From assembly GCA_025463965.1 (NCBI GenBank), contig JAODBN010000281.1:1-6131 (forward strand): a stretch of DNA of 6,131 bases. The letters are read 5' to 3'. The notes below the pieces were generated by a model, which searched no databases, had not been told where the DNA came from, and worked only from the letters and a program-made list of their open reading frames with translations. This document shows, in pieces, positions 1 through 5,375 of the stretch (within the stretch, counting starts at the first letter, position 1; each line of letters starts with the position of its first letter). Position numbers and translations under genes: made by a program. This DNA is from Acidimicrobiaceae bacterium (lineage in GTDB: Bacteria; Actinomycetota; Acidimicrobiia; Acidimicrobiales; Bog-793).

Positions 1-1058
1 TCTCCAAGCGAGCCGCGGAGAGCGACCTGGTCGTCTACGTGAACATCAACCTCGTGGCGATGGACGGCGGCCACAAGTCGGTGGCCACCGGGCTCGCCAG
101 CTACGACAGCATCCGCCACCACCACAACGTGCGGACGATGCAGCACAGCCGGTCGTTCATGGACCGGCACCATTCCGAACTGCACACCTCGAACTGGCGC
201 ATGGGACGACTGATCGCCGAGTCGGTCAAGGTCTTCCAGATCGAGACGACCCTCAACACCGACACCTTCCCCTCCCCCTTCGGATTTCTCCAGCGACGTG
301 AGTGGGAGTGGAACTGGAAGGACCGGGCCGCGTTCCACTCGGCCCGCGCGGCGCTCGAGCGCACGCCGGCGCCGCTCGCTCGCTCCATCTTCCACTCGGT
401 CAAGGCTCCTTACCGCCTGACCTCGGTGCAGGCCGGCGAGGTGGAGGCCGTGCACGAGAAGACGCTCGCCAGCGTCCACCGTCAGCAGCTGGTACCGGTC
501 GAGGGCCAGAGCGACATCGTCACGATGGGACTGCCGTTCATCTCCCCCTACAACGTGAACTCGATCATGAACCCGATCCTCGTCGCCTGCCTGGGACTGG
601 GGTACTTCTTCAACCTCTACCGGGGAAAGCCCGTGGTTCGTGAGGGCGGGGTGGCGATCCTCTCCCACCCGACGCCGTGGGCCTTCAACCCGGTGCACCA
701 CCCGAGCTACATCGACTTCTTCGAGCAGGTCCTCGCCGAGACGACCGACCCGCTCGAGGTCGAGAAGCGCTTCGAGGAGTCCTACGCCCGCGACCCGTGG
801 TACATCCACCTCTATCGGACCTCGTACGCCTACCACGGCGTGCATCCGTTCTACATGTGGTACTGGTGCGCGCACGCGCTCGAGCACCTAGGACAGGTGA
901 TCGTGGTCGGTGGCGAACGCGCCGCGGTCCGACGCCTCGGCTTCAAGCCGGCGAGCACGCTCTCGGACGCGCTCGAGATGGCAGAGGACGTCGTCGGACC
1001 ACACCCGAGCATCACCCACCTGCACACGCCGCCGCTGTTCATCGCGGACGTCACCTGA
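1..1058 (+). CDS. LarA-like (lactate racemase domain / DUF2088-type) protein, 5' end missing
   Basis: The reading frame is open from base 3 to the TGA at 1056-1058 (351 visible residues), so the true start lies left of the window; the GTG at 39 is internal. The segment GGHKSVATGLASYDSIRHHH (codons 66-125) matches the LarA motif G-G-x-K-x(4)-G-x(10)-H. The Lys codon at 75-77 and the His codon at 123-125 are 16 residues apart, the same spacing as Lys184 (which holds the nickel-pincer nucleotide) and His200 (nickel ligand) of Lactobacillus plantarum LarA, as I recall that numbering. A C-terminal stretch (VIVVGG, then LGF-P-STLSDALEMA) also fits the family. The catalytic His174, expected ten residues before the Lys, is not there (Ile or Asn instead). 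About 326 residues follow the Lys against roughly 240 in LarA, so there is extra sequence. The family fold is well supported. The substrate is unknown, and simple lactate racemisation is unlikely. Confidence 0.8.
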   Translation, partial: SKRAAESDLVVYVNINLVAMDGGHKSVATGLASYDSIRHHHNVRTMQHSRSFMDRHHSELHTSNWRMGRLIAESVKVFQIETTLNTDTFPSPFGFLQRREWEWNWKDRAAFHSARAALERTPAPLARSIFHSVKAPYRLTSVQAGEVEAVHEKTLASVHRQQLVPVEGQSDIVTMGLPFISPYNVNSIMNPILVACLGLGYFFNLYRGKPVVREGGVAILSHPTPWAFNPVHHPSYIDFFEQVLAETTDPLEVEKRFEESYARDPWYIHLYRTSYAYHGVHPFYMWYWCAHALEHLGQVIVVGGERAAVRRLGFKPASTLSDALEMAEDVVGPHPSITHLHTPPLFIADVT

Positions 1059-1071
1059 GCGCGGACTCGCC

Positions 1072-2001
1072 ATGAAGCCCAAGCTCCCCCGGGGCCTCAC
1101 CGAGGTGCTGCGCCCGCCCACCTGGCCCGGCACGGTAGAACGGCCGGCTCCGCCGAGCCGGATCGGATTGGACTACGACACCGCCTGGGCTCGCTCGGCA
1201 CCGGCCCGGGTCGCCCGCGCGGTGATCATCGACAACGTCACCCGCCCGATCGTCCATCTCTTGACCGCTCCCGAGGTGGAGGGACTGGAGCACCTCGAGC
1301 CGCTGACGGGACCGGTGATCTTCGCCGGCAACCACTCGAGCCACCTCGACACCGCGCTCGTCCTGTCCAGCCTGCCGGCACGCTTTCGCCACAAGTGTGT
1401 CGTGGCGGCGGCCGCCGATTACTTCTTCGACCGGCGCTGGAAGGCCGCCCTGTGGGCCTTCTCGCTCGGCAGCATCCCCGTCGAGCGCAACAGGGTGAAC
1501 CGCAAGAGCGCGGACCTCGCTGCCGAGTTGCTCGCCGACGGGTGGAGCCTCGTGATCTTTCCCGAGGGCGGCCGCACCCCGGACGGCTGGGCGCAGGAGT
1601 TCCGTGGCGGAGCCGCCTATCTCGCCAAGCGCTGCGGGGTTCCCGTCGTGCCCTTCCACCTACAAGGCGTGCGTGCCGTCCTGGCGAAGGGAAAGAGCCA
1701 GCTGCGGCCCGGGAAGGTGTCGGTCCGCTTCGGCGACGCCCTGCACCCGCTCGGCCCCACCCACGGCTCCCACCGCGAAGAGGACGCCCGACGCTTCGGC
1801 GCTCGCATCGAGCAGGCAGTCTCCGTGCTGGCAGACGAGGCCGAGACCGACTGGTGGTCCGCGCGCAGGCGCGCTGCCGGCGGTGAGACGCCACCGCTTC
1901 GCGGTCCCGAGGTTGCCGCTTGGCGACGCGCGTGGGAGCTTCCCGACAGCGCCCGCACCGATCTGCCACGCCGACGAGTCGGCCCGCGTCGTTCCTGGTA
2001 A
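1072..2001 (+). CDS. PlsC-type lysophospholipid / 1-acylglycerol-3-phosphate acyltransferase
   Basis: The predicted protein has 309 residues and would transfer an acyl chain to a lysophospholipid or related acceptor at the cytoplasmic membrane. All four PlsC-family blocks are visible in order: the catalytic H-x4-D box NHSSHLD (residues 87-93, His88 and Asp93), GSIPVERNR (133-141), the acceptor phosphate-binding FPEGGRTPDG (163-172), and VPVVPFHLQG (190-199). The first 80 or so residues are a non-catalytic lead-in, and the last 50 are rich in Arg and Trp and not recognisable. ATG 1072 is chosen because it lies 13 nt after the stop of the LarA-like gene; the open frame reaches further left (ATG 910), but that part overlaps the LarA-like gene and is not protein-like. 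No clear SD precedes it, so translational coupling is plausible. The family is certain. The acceptor is not: it could be lysophosphatidate or a glycolipid precursor. Confidence 0.9.
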   Translation: MKPKLPRGLTEVLRPPTWPGTVERPAPPSRIGLDYDTAWARSAPARVARAVIIDNVTRPIVHLLTAPEVEGLEHLEPLTGPVIFAGNHSSHLDTALVLSSLPARFRHKCVVAAAADYFFDRRWKAALWAFSLGSIPVERNRVNRKSADLAAELLADGWSLVIFPEGGRTPDGWAQEFRGGAAYLAKRCGVPVVPFHLQGVRAVLAKGKSQLRPGKVSVRFGDALHPLGPTHGSHREEDARRFGARIEQAVSVLADEAETDWWSARRRAAGGETPPLRGPEVAAWRRAWELPDSARTDLPRRRVGPRRSW

Positions 2002-2017
2002 CGCAGGGCAACCAGGC

Positions 2018-2022
2018 GAGGA
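2018..2022 (+). promoter_or_regulatory. Possible ribosome binding site for the TTG-initiated NagB-like gene
   Basis: GAGGA lies 12 nt before TTG 2035, slightly farther than ideal. A better-looking GGAGG (2037-2041) falls inside the gene, but no in-frame start sits 5-10 nt after it; the next in-frame candidate is GTG 2074. The TTG is preferred because it yields the N-terminus MEV, which resembles that of NagB-type proteins. Confidence 0.4.
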
Positions 2023-2034
2023 ACCCGAGCCACG

Positions 2035-2751
2035 TTGGAGGTACACGCCCGCACGAGTGCGCACGAAGCCGCCGTGCTCGCCGCCGACCTCGTCGCCGAG
2101 GCCGTGGTGCGAGGGGCGCGCACCCTCCTTCTCGCCGTGGGTCGCTCCCCCGAGGCGACCTACGCCGAGCTCGCGAGACGCTCGCACGAGGGCACCTTCG
2201 CGACGAGCGAGCTCGTGGCGGTCCAGCTCGATGGATACTGGGGCCTCCCCCCTGGCGACCCGCGCCGTCTTGGGACCTGGCTCGAGCGCTCGGTGCTCGC
2301 CCCCTGGGGGATTCCGCAGGAGCGGGTGGTCCGCCTGGCCGAGGACGGCTCCGACCCGGAGGCCGCTTGTGCTCGCTACACCGAACAAGTCGCCCGGCAC
2401 GGTGGGGTCGACCTTGCCATCCTCGGACTCGGGCCGAACGGCCACCTGGGCTTCAACGAGCCGCCTTCTGGCCCGACCGCTTCCACCCGGCCCGTGGACC
2501 TCAGTGCTGCCAGTCTCCTGAGCAACGCCGCCTATTGGGGCGAGAGATCCGTTCCTGCACGGGCGGTTACGGCGGGAATGGACATCGTGCTTGCAGCACG
2601 CCAGGTGCTTCTCGTCGTAGACGGCGCTTCCAAGGCCGAGGTGCTCCGCCGCTGCGTACTCGAGGCGCCCACTGACGAGCTACCCGCCTCGCACCTGCAA
2701 GGACACCCAGACGCCGTGGTGGTGGCGGACTCTCTGGCGTGGCCCGGTTGA
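2035..2751 (+). CDS. NagB-like glucosamine-6-phosphate deaminase/isomerase family protein
   Basis: The 238-residue protein belongs to the NagB/6-phosphogluconolactonase superfamily. It is nearer NagB, which turns glucosamine-6-phosphate into fructose-6-phosphate and ammonia. The phosphate-loop region is GRSPEATY (36-43). QLDGYWGL (64-71) matches the MDEY-VGL block of E. coli NagB, with Asp66 as the equivalent of catalytic Asp72. LGLGPNGHLGFNEP (130-143) carries His137 (His143) and Glu142 (Glu148). AVTAGMDIVLAARQVLLVV and a C-terminal ASHLQGHPDAVVVAD block also align. Two changes stand out: Asn135 in place of Asp141, which is seen in some Gram-positive homologues, and Gly67 where NagB has Glu73. 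The protein is about 28 residues shorter than the 266-residue E. coli enzyme. The gene sits 33 nt after the acyltransferase and converges on a sugar-importer ATPase. Another sugar-phosphate isomerase or deaminase role is possible. The DER motif and the LFP end of the 6-phosphogluconolactonase GHxASLFP motif are absent. Confidence 0.8.
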   Translation: MEVHARTSAHEAAVLAADLVAEAVVRGARTLLLAVGRSPEATYAELARRSHEGTFATSELVAVQLDGYWGLPPGDPRRLGTWLERSVLAPWGIPQERVVRLAEDGSDPEAACARYTEQVARHGGVDLAILGLGPNGHLGFNEPPSGPTASTRPVDLSAASLLSNAAYWGERSVPARAVTAGMDIVLAARQVLLVVDGASKAEVLRRCVLEAPTDELPASHLQGHPDAVVVADSLAWPG

Positions 2752-2774
2752 GGGGAGTCGGGACCTAGGAGGCC

Positions 2775-2790
2775 CTGCTCACTTGAGCAG
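2775..2790. terminator. Short perfect hairpin in the convergent junction, possible bidirectional terminator
   Basis: CTGCTCA (2775-2781) and TGAGCAG (2784-2790) form a 7-bp inverted repeat around CT; in RNA, 6 bp with an ACTT loop is more realistic. It covers the stop codon of the minus-strand ATPase gene and lies 24 nt after the stop of the NagB-like gene. No T-tract follows on either strand, so a terminator role is inferred only from its position between two converging genes. Confidence 0.3.
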
Positions 2791-3939
2791 CAGGTTCTCC
2801 CCCGTCTCGGGCGAGAAGAAGTAGAGCTGGCTCGTGTCGACCGCGAGGGAGAGCGTCCCGCCAAGTCGGGCCTCAGATCGGGGCTCCACCCGTGCAGTGA
2901 ACAGCGCCCGCTCGCGAACGGTGAGGAGCGTCAGGTCGTCGTCGGGATCGTCCGAGTGGGCGGCCTCGATGATCACCGGCTCCGCGTCGACCTCGAAGAA
3001 AACGTGAGTGTCCGAGCCGAGCTCCTCGAGAACGCGCACCGTGACCTCGAGGCGGGGAAGCCCGGCGTCCGCGAAGGCTGCGTCACTGAAGGCTTCGGGA
3101 CGCAGTCCCACGATGACCTCGCCCTCGTGGCCGACCGGCCGGCGCGACTCGGGAACGGGGAGCTTGAGCTCTGTCCCGATCACGACGTCGCCGTTGAGCA
3201 ACTGGCCCTTCACGAGGTTCATCGCCGGCGAGCCGATGAACGCCGCGACGAAGACGTTGGTCGGCTCCCGGTAAAGACGCTGGGGGGCGTCGACCTGCTG
3301 GATCTTGCCGTCGCGCATCACCGCGACCCGGTGCCCGAGCGTCATCGCCTCGACCTGGTCGTGGGTGACGTAGACCGTTGTCGTCCCGAGCCGGCCATGC
3401 AGCTGCTGCAGCGAGGTGCGCATGCTGTCACTGAGCTTCGCGTCGAGGTTCGAGAGCGGCTCGTCCATCAAGAACGCGGCGGGCTCACGGATGATCGCCC
3501 GCCCCATCGCCACGCGCTGCTGCTGTCCACCCGACAGCTCCCGGGGCCGACGAGAGAGCAAATCCTCGAGGCCCAGCAGGCGCGCCACCCGCTCGACACG
3601 CTGTGCGATCTCCTTCTTCGGGGTCTTGTGGACCCGAAGGCTGTAGCCGAGGTTCTCGCGCACGGTCATGTGCGGGTAGAGGGCGTAGTTCTGGAACACC
3701 ATCGCGAGGTCGCGATCGCCCGGTGGGAGCTTGGTCACGTCCCGGCCGCCGATGATGATGCGCCCGTCGGTCGCGCCCTCGAGGCCACCGATCGAGCGCA
3801 GCAGCGTCGTCTTTCCGCAGCCGGAGGGGCCGACGAGCACCATGAACTCGCCGTCGGTGATCGTCAAGGAGACGTCGTCGACGGCGAGGGACTTGCCGGC
3901 GAACTCTTTGGTGAGGTGCTCGAGCACGATCTCGGCCAT
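2779..3939 (-). CDS. Carbohydrate ABC importer ATP-binding protein (MalK/UgpC/MsmX type)
   Basis: The 386-residue protein is the usual length for the ATPase of CUT1-type sugar importers, where it works as a cytoplasmic dimer under two permeases. Visible elements in order are Walker A GPSGCGKTT (37-45), Q-loop Gln83 in VFQNYALYPHMT, signature LSGGQ (135-139), Walker B AFLMDEP (155-161), D-loop SNLD (163-166) and the H-loop His193 in VTHDQVEAM. After the nucleotide-binding domain comes the MalK-like OB/TOBE region (SPAMNLVKGQL, VGLRPEAF, ELGSDTHVFFEV), ending in FSPETGENLLLK. ATG 3939 is chosen because MAEIVLEHLTKEF is the standard N-terminus; the open frame extends to 4230 but that part has no family sequence. 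No SD is visible upstream. ATPases of this type often serve several importers, so it could energise both the system of the binding protein at 5373 and others. Confidence 0.95.
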   Translation of the reverse strand: MAEIVLEHLTKEFAGKSLAVDDVSLTITDGEFMVLVGPSGCGKTTLLRSIGGLEGATDGRIIIGGRDVTKLPPGDRDLAMVFQNYALYPHMTVRENLGYSLRVHKTPKKEIAQRVERVARLLGLEDLLSRRPRELSGGQQQRVAMGRAIIREPAAFLMDEPLSNLDAKLSDSMRTSLQQLHGRLGTTTVYVTHDQVEAMTLGHRVAVMRDGKIQQVDAPQRLYREPTNVFVAAFIGSPAMNLVKGQLLNGDVVIGTELKLPVPESRRPVGHEGEVIVGLRPEAFSDAAFADAGLPRLEVTVRVLEELGSDTHVFFEVDAEPVIIEAAHSDDPDDDLTLLTVRERALFTARVEPRSEARLGGTLSLAVDTSQLYFFSPETGENLLLK

Positions 3940-3947
3940 CGGCGCGT

Positions 3948-3976
3948 ACTGTACCGCTGCTGACGGGCTACGCAAA
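3948..3976 (-). promoter_or_regulatory. Candidate promoter for the ABC ATPase gene (leaderless type)
   Basis: Read on the minus strand, TACAGT (3953-3948) fits the actinobacterial -10 pattern TAnnnT. Only 8 nt separate it from ATG 3939, so transcription would begin at or next to the start codon. The -35 at the right distance (17 nt) is TTTGCG (3976-3971), matching only 3 of 6 consensus bases. Absence of an SD agrees with a leaderless mRNA. Confidence 0.4.
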
Positions 3977-3988
3977 AGATGCCACAAT
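3960..3988 (+). promoter_or_regulatory. Candidate promoter for the LacI-family gene
   Basis: CTGACG (3960-3965) and CACAAT (3983-3988) are separated by exactly 17 nt; each matches 4 of 6 bases of the sigma-70-type consensus. The start point would be near 3995, giving a leader of about 105 nt. The -10 forms part of a small palindrome CACAATGTG (3983-3991). The promoter overlaps the candidate minus-strand promoter of the ATPase gene. Confidence 0.35.
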
Positions 3989-4012
3989 GTGAGCGACAAA
4001 CCGGCCCCTACG

Positions 4013-4028
4013 GTGCTGGGCTCGGCAC
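4013..4028 (+). other. Hairpin in the predicted leader of the LacI-family mRNA
   Basis: GTGCTG (4013-4018) pairs with CGGCAC (4023-4028), including one G-T wobble, around a GGCT loop. The rest of the 160-bp intergenic region (3940-4099) holds the two candidate promoters and no recognisable small gene. A function for the hairpin is not shown. Confidence 0.25.
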
Positions 4029-4087
4029 GTTGGGCTGGGTAGGGACACACACAGGGGCGGCCACACTCGCCGACCGCCGCTCCTGCA

Positions 4088-4102
4088 GAGGTGACGCACG
4101 TG
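4088..4102 (+). promoter_or_regulatory. Ribosome binding site deciding the LacI-family start
   Basis: GAGG (4088-4091) lies 8 nt before GTG 4100. The other in-frame GTG at 4091 overlaps this site and would have no usable SD of its own, so GTG 4100 is preferred. Confidence 0.5.
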
Positions 4103-5179
4103 GACAGCACCGAAAGCGAGGCGCCCGCCCACGGGCCACGTCGTGCGCGCGTCGCCCCAGAAGAGCCAGGGGCGCGCCACCCGGTCACCCTCGCCGAGGT
4201 GGCTCGCGAGGCGGGGACATCGGCCTCCACCGCGTCCCGGGCGCTTCGCGGCCAGGGCTACGTCGCAGAAGACGTCCGAGAGCGCCTGCTGGCGGCAGCC
4301 GACCGACTCGGCTACGTGCCGAACGCCTCGGCCCAGAGCCTCAAGCAGCGCAGGAGCCGCGTGATCGGCGTGGTCGTCTCCGAGCTCGCGAACCAGTTCT
4401 ACGCCCGACTGGCGGCCGGGGTCGAACAGGAGCTGCGCGCCGCCGGCTACCAGATGCTGCTCGTCAGCGACAACAGCGAGGAAGGAGCCGAGATGGCCGC
4501 GGCTCGAACCTTCCTCGCTCTTCGCTCGCCCGGCGTGATCATGACTGCAGTCGGTCCGAAGGCTCCTGAATTTCTGAACGCTCGCGGCGTGGTAGTCGTC
4601 GAGGTAGACCGCCAGCAAGCGCCAGAGAGCTGCGACGCCGTCGTGCTTGACAACGTCACGGGCGCACACGATGCCACGACCCACCTGCTCGGCTTGGGGC
4701 ATCGGCGCATCGCGTTCATCGGCGTGGACACCGACTGGACGAGCGACGCAGGACGCCTCGCCGGCTACCGCCTGGCGCATGTCGAAGCGGGCGCGCCCGT
4801 CGACGAGAGCCTGACGCTGCTCCTCGACCCGCGAGCCACGGGCTCGGCGCGTGGGGCGATCGCTTCGCTGCTCGAGCAGGCCAGGCCCACGGCCATGTTC
4901 ACGGGCAACAACATCTTGGCGGTGCAGGCCTGGCAGGTCGTGCGAGACCTCGAACTGCGACTGCCCACCGACATCTCGCTCGTCGGCTTCGACGACCTCG
5001 CGTGGATGGAGATGGTTACCCCTGGGATCACTGTCGTCTCCCAACCGACGCACGAGCTCGGCCGCCAAGCGGCGCTTTTATGCCTGCGACGGCTCGCGCA
5101 GCCATCGACCGAACGTCGCGTCCAGCTCATGCGCCCGCAGCTGGTCGTCCGTGGATCGACCGGGCCACCGCGTTCTTGA
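4100..5179 (+). CDS. LacI-family transcriptional regulator
   Basis: The 359-residue protein would bind operator DNA as a dimer and release it, or bind it, in response to a sugar. After an unusual 28-residue N-terminal tail rich in Pro, Arg and Glu comes the LacI helix-turn-helix VTLAEVAREAGTSASTASRA (29-48), with Ala42 and Ser43 at the two main specificity positions (Tyr17 and Gln18 in LacI). The hinge helix YVPNASAQSLK (72-82) has Leu81 at the place where family members insert a Leu into the central CpG of the operator. Residues from about 86 on form the periplasmic-binding-protein-like sensor (RVIGVVVSELANQFYARLAAGVEQ, then GLGHRRIAFIG, and VGFDDLAWMEMVTPGITVV). It lies divergent from the sugar-importer ATPase gene and upstream of a sugar-binding-protein gene. 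A matching operator-like site lies at 5266-5285, so local control of uptake is the likely role. Confidence 0.95.
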   Translation: MDSTESEAPAHGPRRARVAPEEPGARHPVTLAEVAREAGTSASTASRALRGQGYVAEDVRERLLAAADRLGYVPNASAQSLKQRRSRVIGVVVSELANQFYARLAAGVEQELRAAGYQMLLVSDNSEEGAEMAAARTFLALRSPGVIMTAVGPKAPEFLNARGVVVVEVDRQQAPESCDAVVLDNVTGAHDATTHLLGLGHRRIAFIGVDTDWTSDAGRLAGYRLAHVEAGAPVDESLTLLLDPRATGSARGAIASLLEQARPTAMFTGNNILAVQAWQVVRDLELRLPTDISLVGFDDLAWMEMVTPGITVVSQPTHELGRQAALLCLRRLAQPSTERRVQLMRPQLVVRGSTGPPRS

Positions 5180-5184
5180 GGCAC

Positions 5185-5230
5185 CGCCCTGCCCCGAGAT
5201 TGCGGGCGGCGCACCTCGGGCATCCAGGCG
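5185..5230 (+). terminator. Long imperfect hairpin after the LacI-family gene, probable terminator
   Basis: Starting 5 nt after the TGA at 5177-5179, three nested stems stack. CGCC-TG (5185-5191, one bulged C) pairs with CAGGCG (5225-5230), CCCGAG (5193-5198) with CTCGGG (5215-5220), and TGCG (5201-5204) with CGCA (5210-5213) around a GGCGG loop. This gives 16 bp, mostly G-C. No T-tract follows, which is common in high-GC actinobacteria. It separates the repressor gene from the promoter at 5258-5286. Confidence 0.55.
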
Positions 5231-5249
5231 AAAGGAGCTGGTCGTGATG
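5231..5249 (+). promoter_or_regulatory. Strong SD with GTG/ATG start upstream of and in frame with the binding-protein gene
   Basis: AAAGGAG (5231-5237) is the best SD in the window and precedes GTG 5244 by 6 nt and ATG 5247 by 9 nt. Both starts are in frame with the binding-protein gene, with no stop between, and would add 42-43 residues in front of its signal peptide. It lies upstream of the predicted transcription start, so it can act only on read-through or longer transcripts, or it may be a chance match. Confidence 0.35.
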
Positions 5250-5257
5250 CCGCGCCC

Positions 5258-5286
5258 TAGACAGGGTGTGACAACGGTGCCATACT
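5258..5286 (+). promoter_or_regulatory. Promoter of the sugar-binding-protein operon
   Basis: TAGACA (5258-5263, 5 of 6 consensus bases) and CATACT (5281-5286, 4 of 6) are separated by exactly 17 nt. Transcription would start near 5293, leaving a leader of about 80 nt before ATG 5373. A CG-centred palindrome overlaps the spacer and the -10, an arrangement typical of repressor-controlled promoters. Confidence 0.55.
5266..5285 (+). promoter_or_regulatory. LacI-type operator-like palindrome
   Basis: The core TGACAACGGTGCCA (5269-5282) has the form TGnCAnCGnTGnCA: 5 of 7 pairs are symmetric around a central CG. Extending to GT...AC (5266-5285) gives 7 of 10 symmetric pairs. LacI-family operators are typically palindromes with a central CpG. 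The site occupies the spacer and the first bases of the -10, so binding would block RNA polymerase. The likely ligand protein is the LacI-family regulator encoded just upstream. Confidence 0.55.
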
Positions 5287-5296
5287 CCCGGACCAG

Positions 5297-5331
5297 CGGC
5301 CTTCTGGCCGAAGTGAAGCTGGCGCCCGCCA
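5297..5331 (+). other. Two small hairpins in the predicted 5' leader of the binding-protein mRNA
   Basis: CGGCC (5297-5301) and GGCCG (5306-5310) form a perfect stem with loop TTCT, only a few bases from the predicted transcript start. TGGC (5320-5323) and GCCA (5328-5331) form a second stem with loop GCCC. They may protect the 5' end or simply reflect GC-richness. No riboswitch class is recognised. Confidence 0.25.
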
Positions 5332-5359
5332 AGCAGAGCGGCGGGGGCCGGGGGATGAA

Positions 5360-5375
5360 GGGGGGACTCTGCATG
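5360..5375 (+). promoter_or_regulatory. Ribosome binding site deciding the binding-protein start
   Basis: The purine run GGGGGGA (5360-5366), preceded by AA, lies 6 nt before ATG 5373. The in-frame ATG at 5355 has its G-run immediately adjacent, too close to serve. ATG 5373 also places the basic n-region and hydrophobic core of a signal peptide directly at the N-terminus. Confidence 0.6.

Noticed and set aside
1238..2011. 257-codon Arg-rich open frame opposite the acyltransferase gene
   Set aside because: The extreme Arg, Gly and Ser content is typical of out-of-frame translation of GC-rich coding sequence.
2956..3963. 335-codon open frame on the + strand opposite the ABC ATPase gene
   Set aside because: It mirrors a gene with all ABC motifs intact, its translation shows no family pattern, and long antisense frames are expected at this GC content.
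3940..4230. 97-residue N-terminal extension of the ABC ATPase
   Set aside because: It would overlap the start of the LacI-family gene and both promoters, and it has no ABC-family sequence. The standard N-terminus begins at ATG 3939.
3968..5068. 366-codon open frame on the - strand opposite the LacI-family gene
   Set aside because: It is an antisense shadow of a complete LacI-family gene, with low-complexity composition and no recognisable motif.
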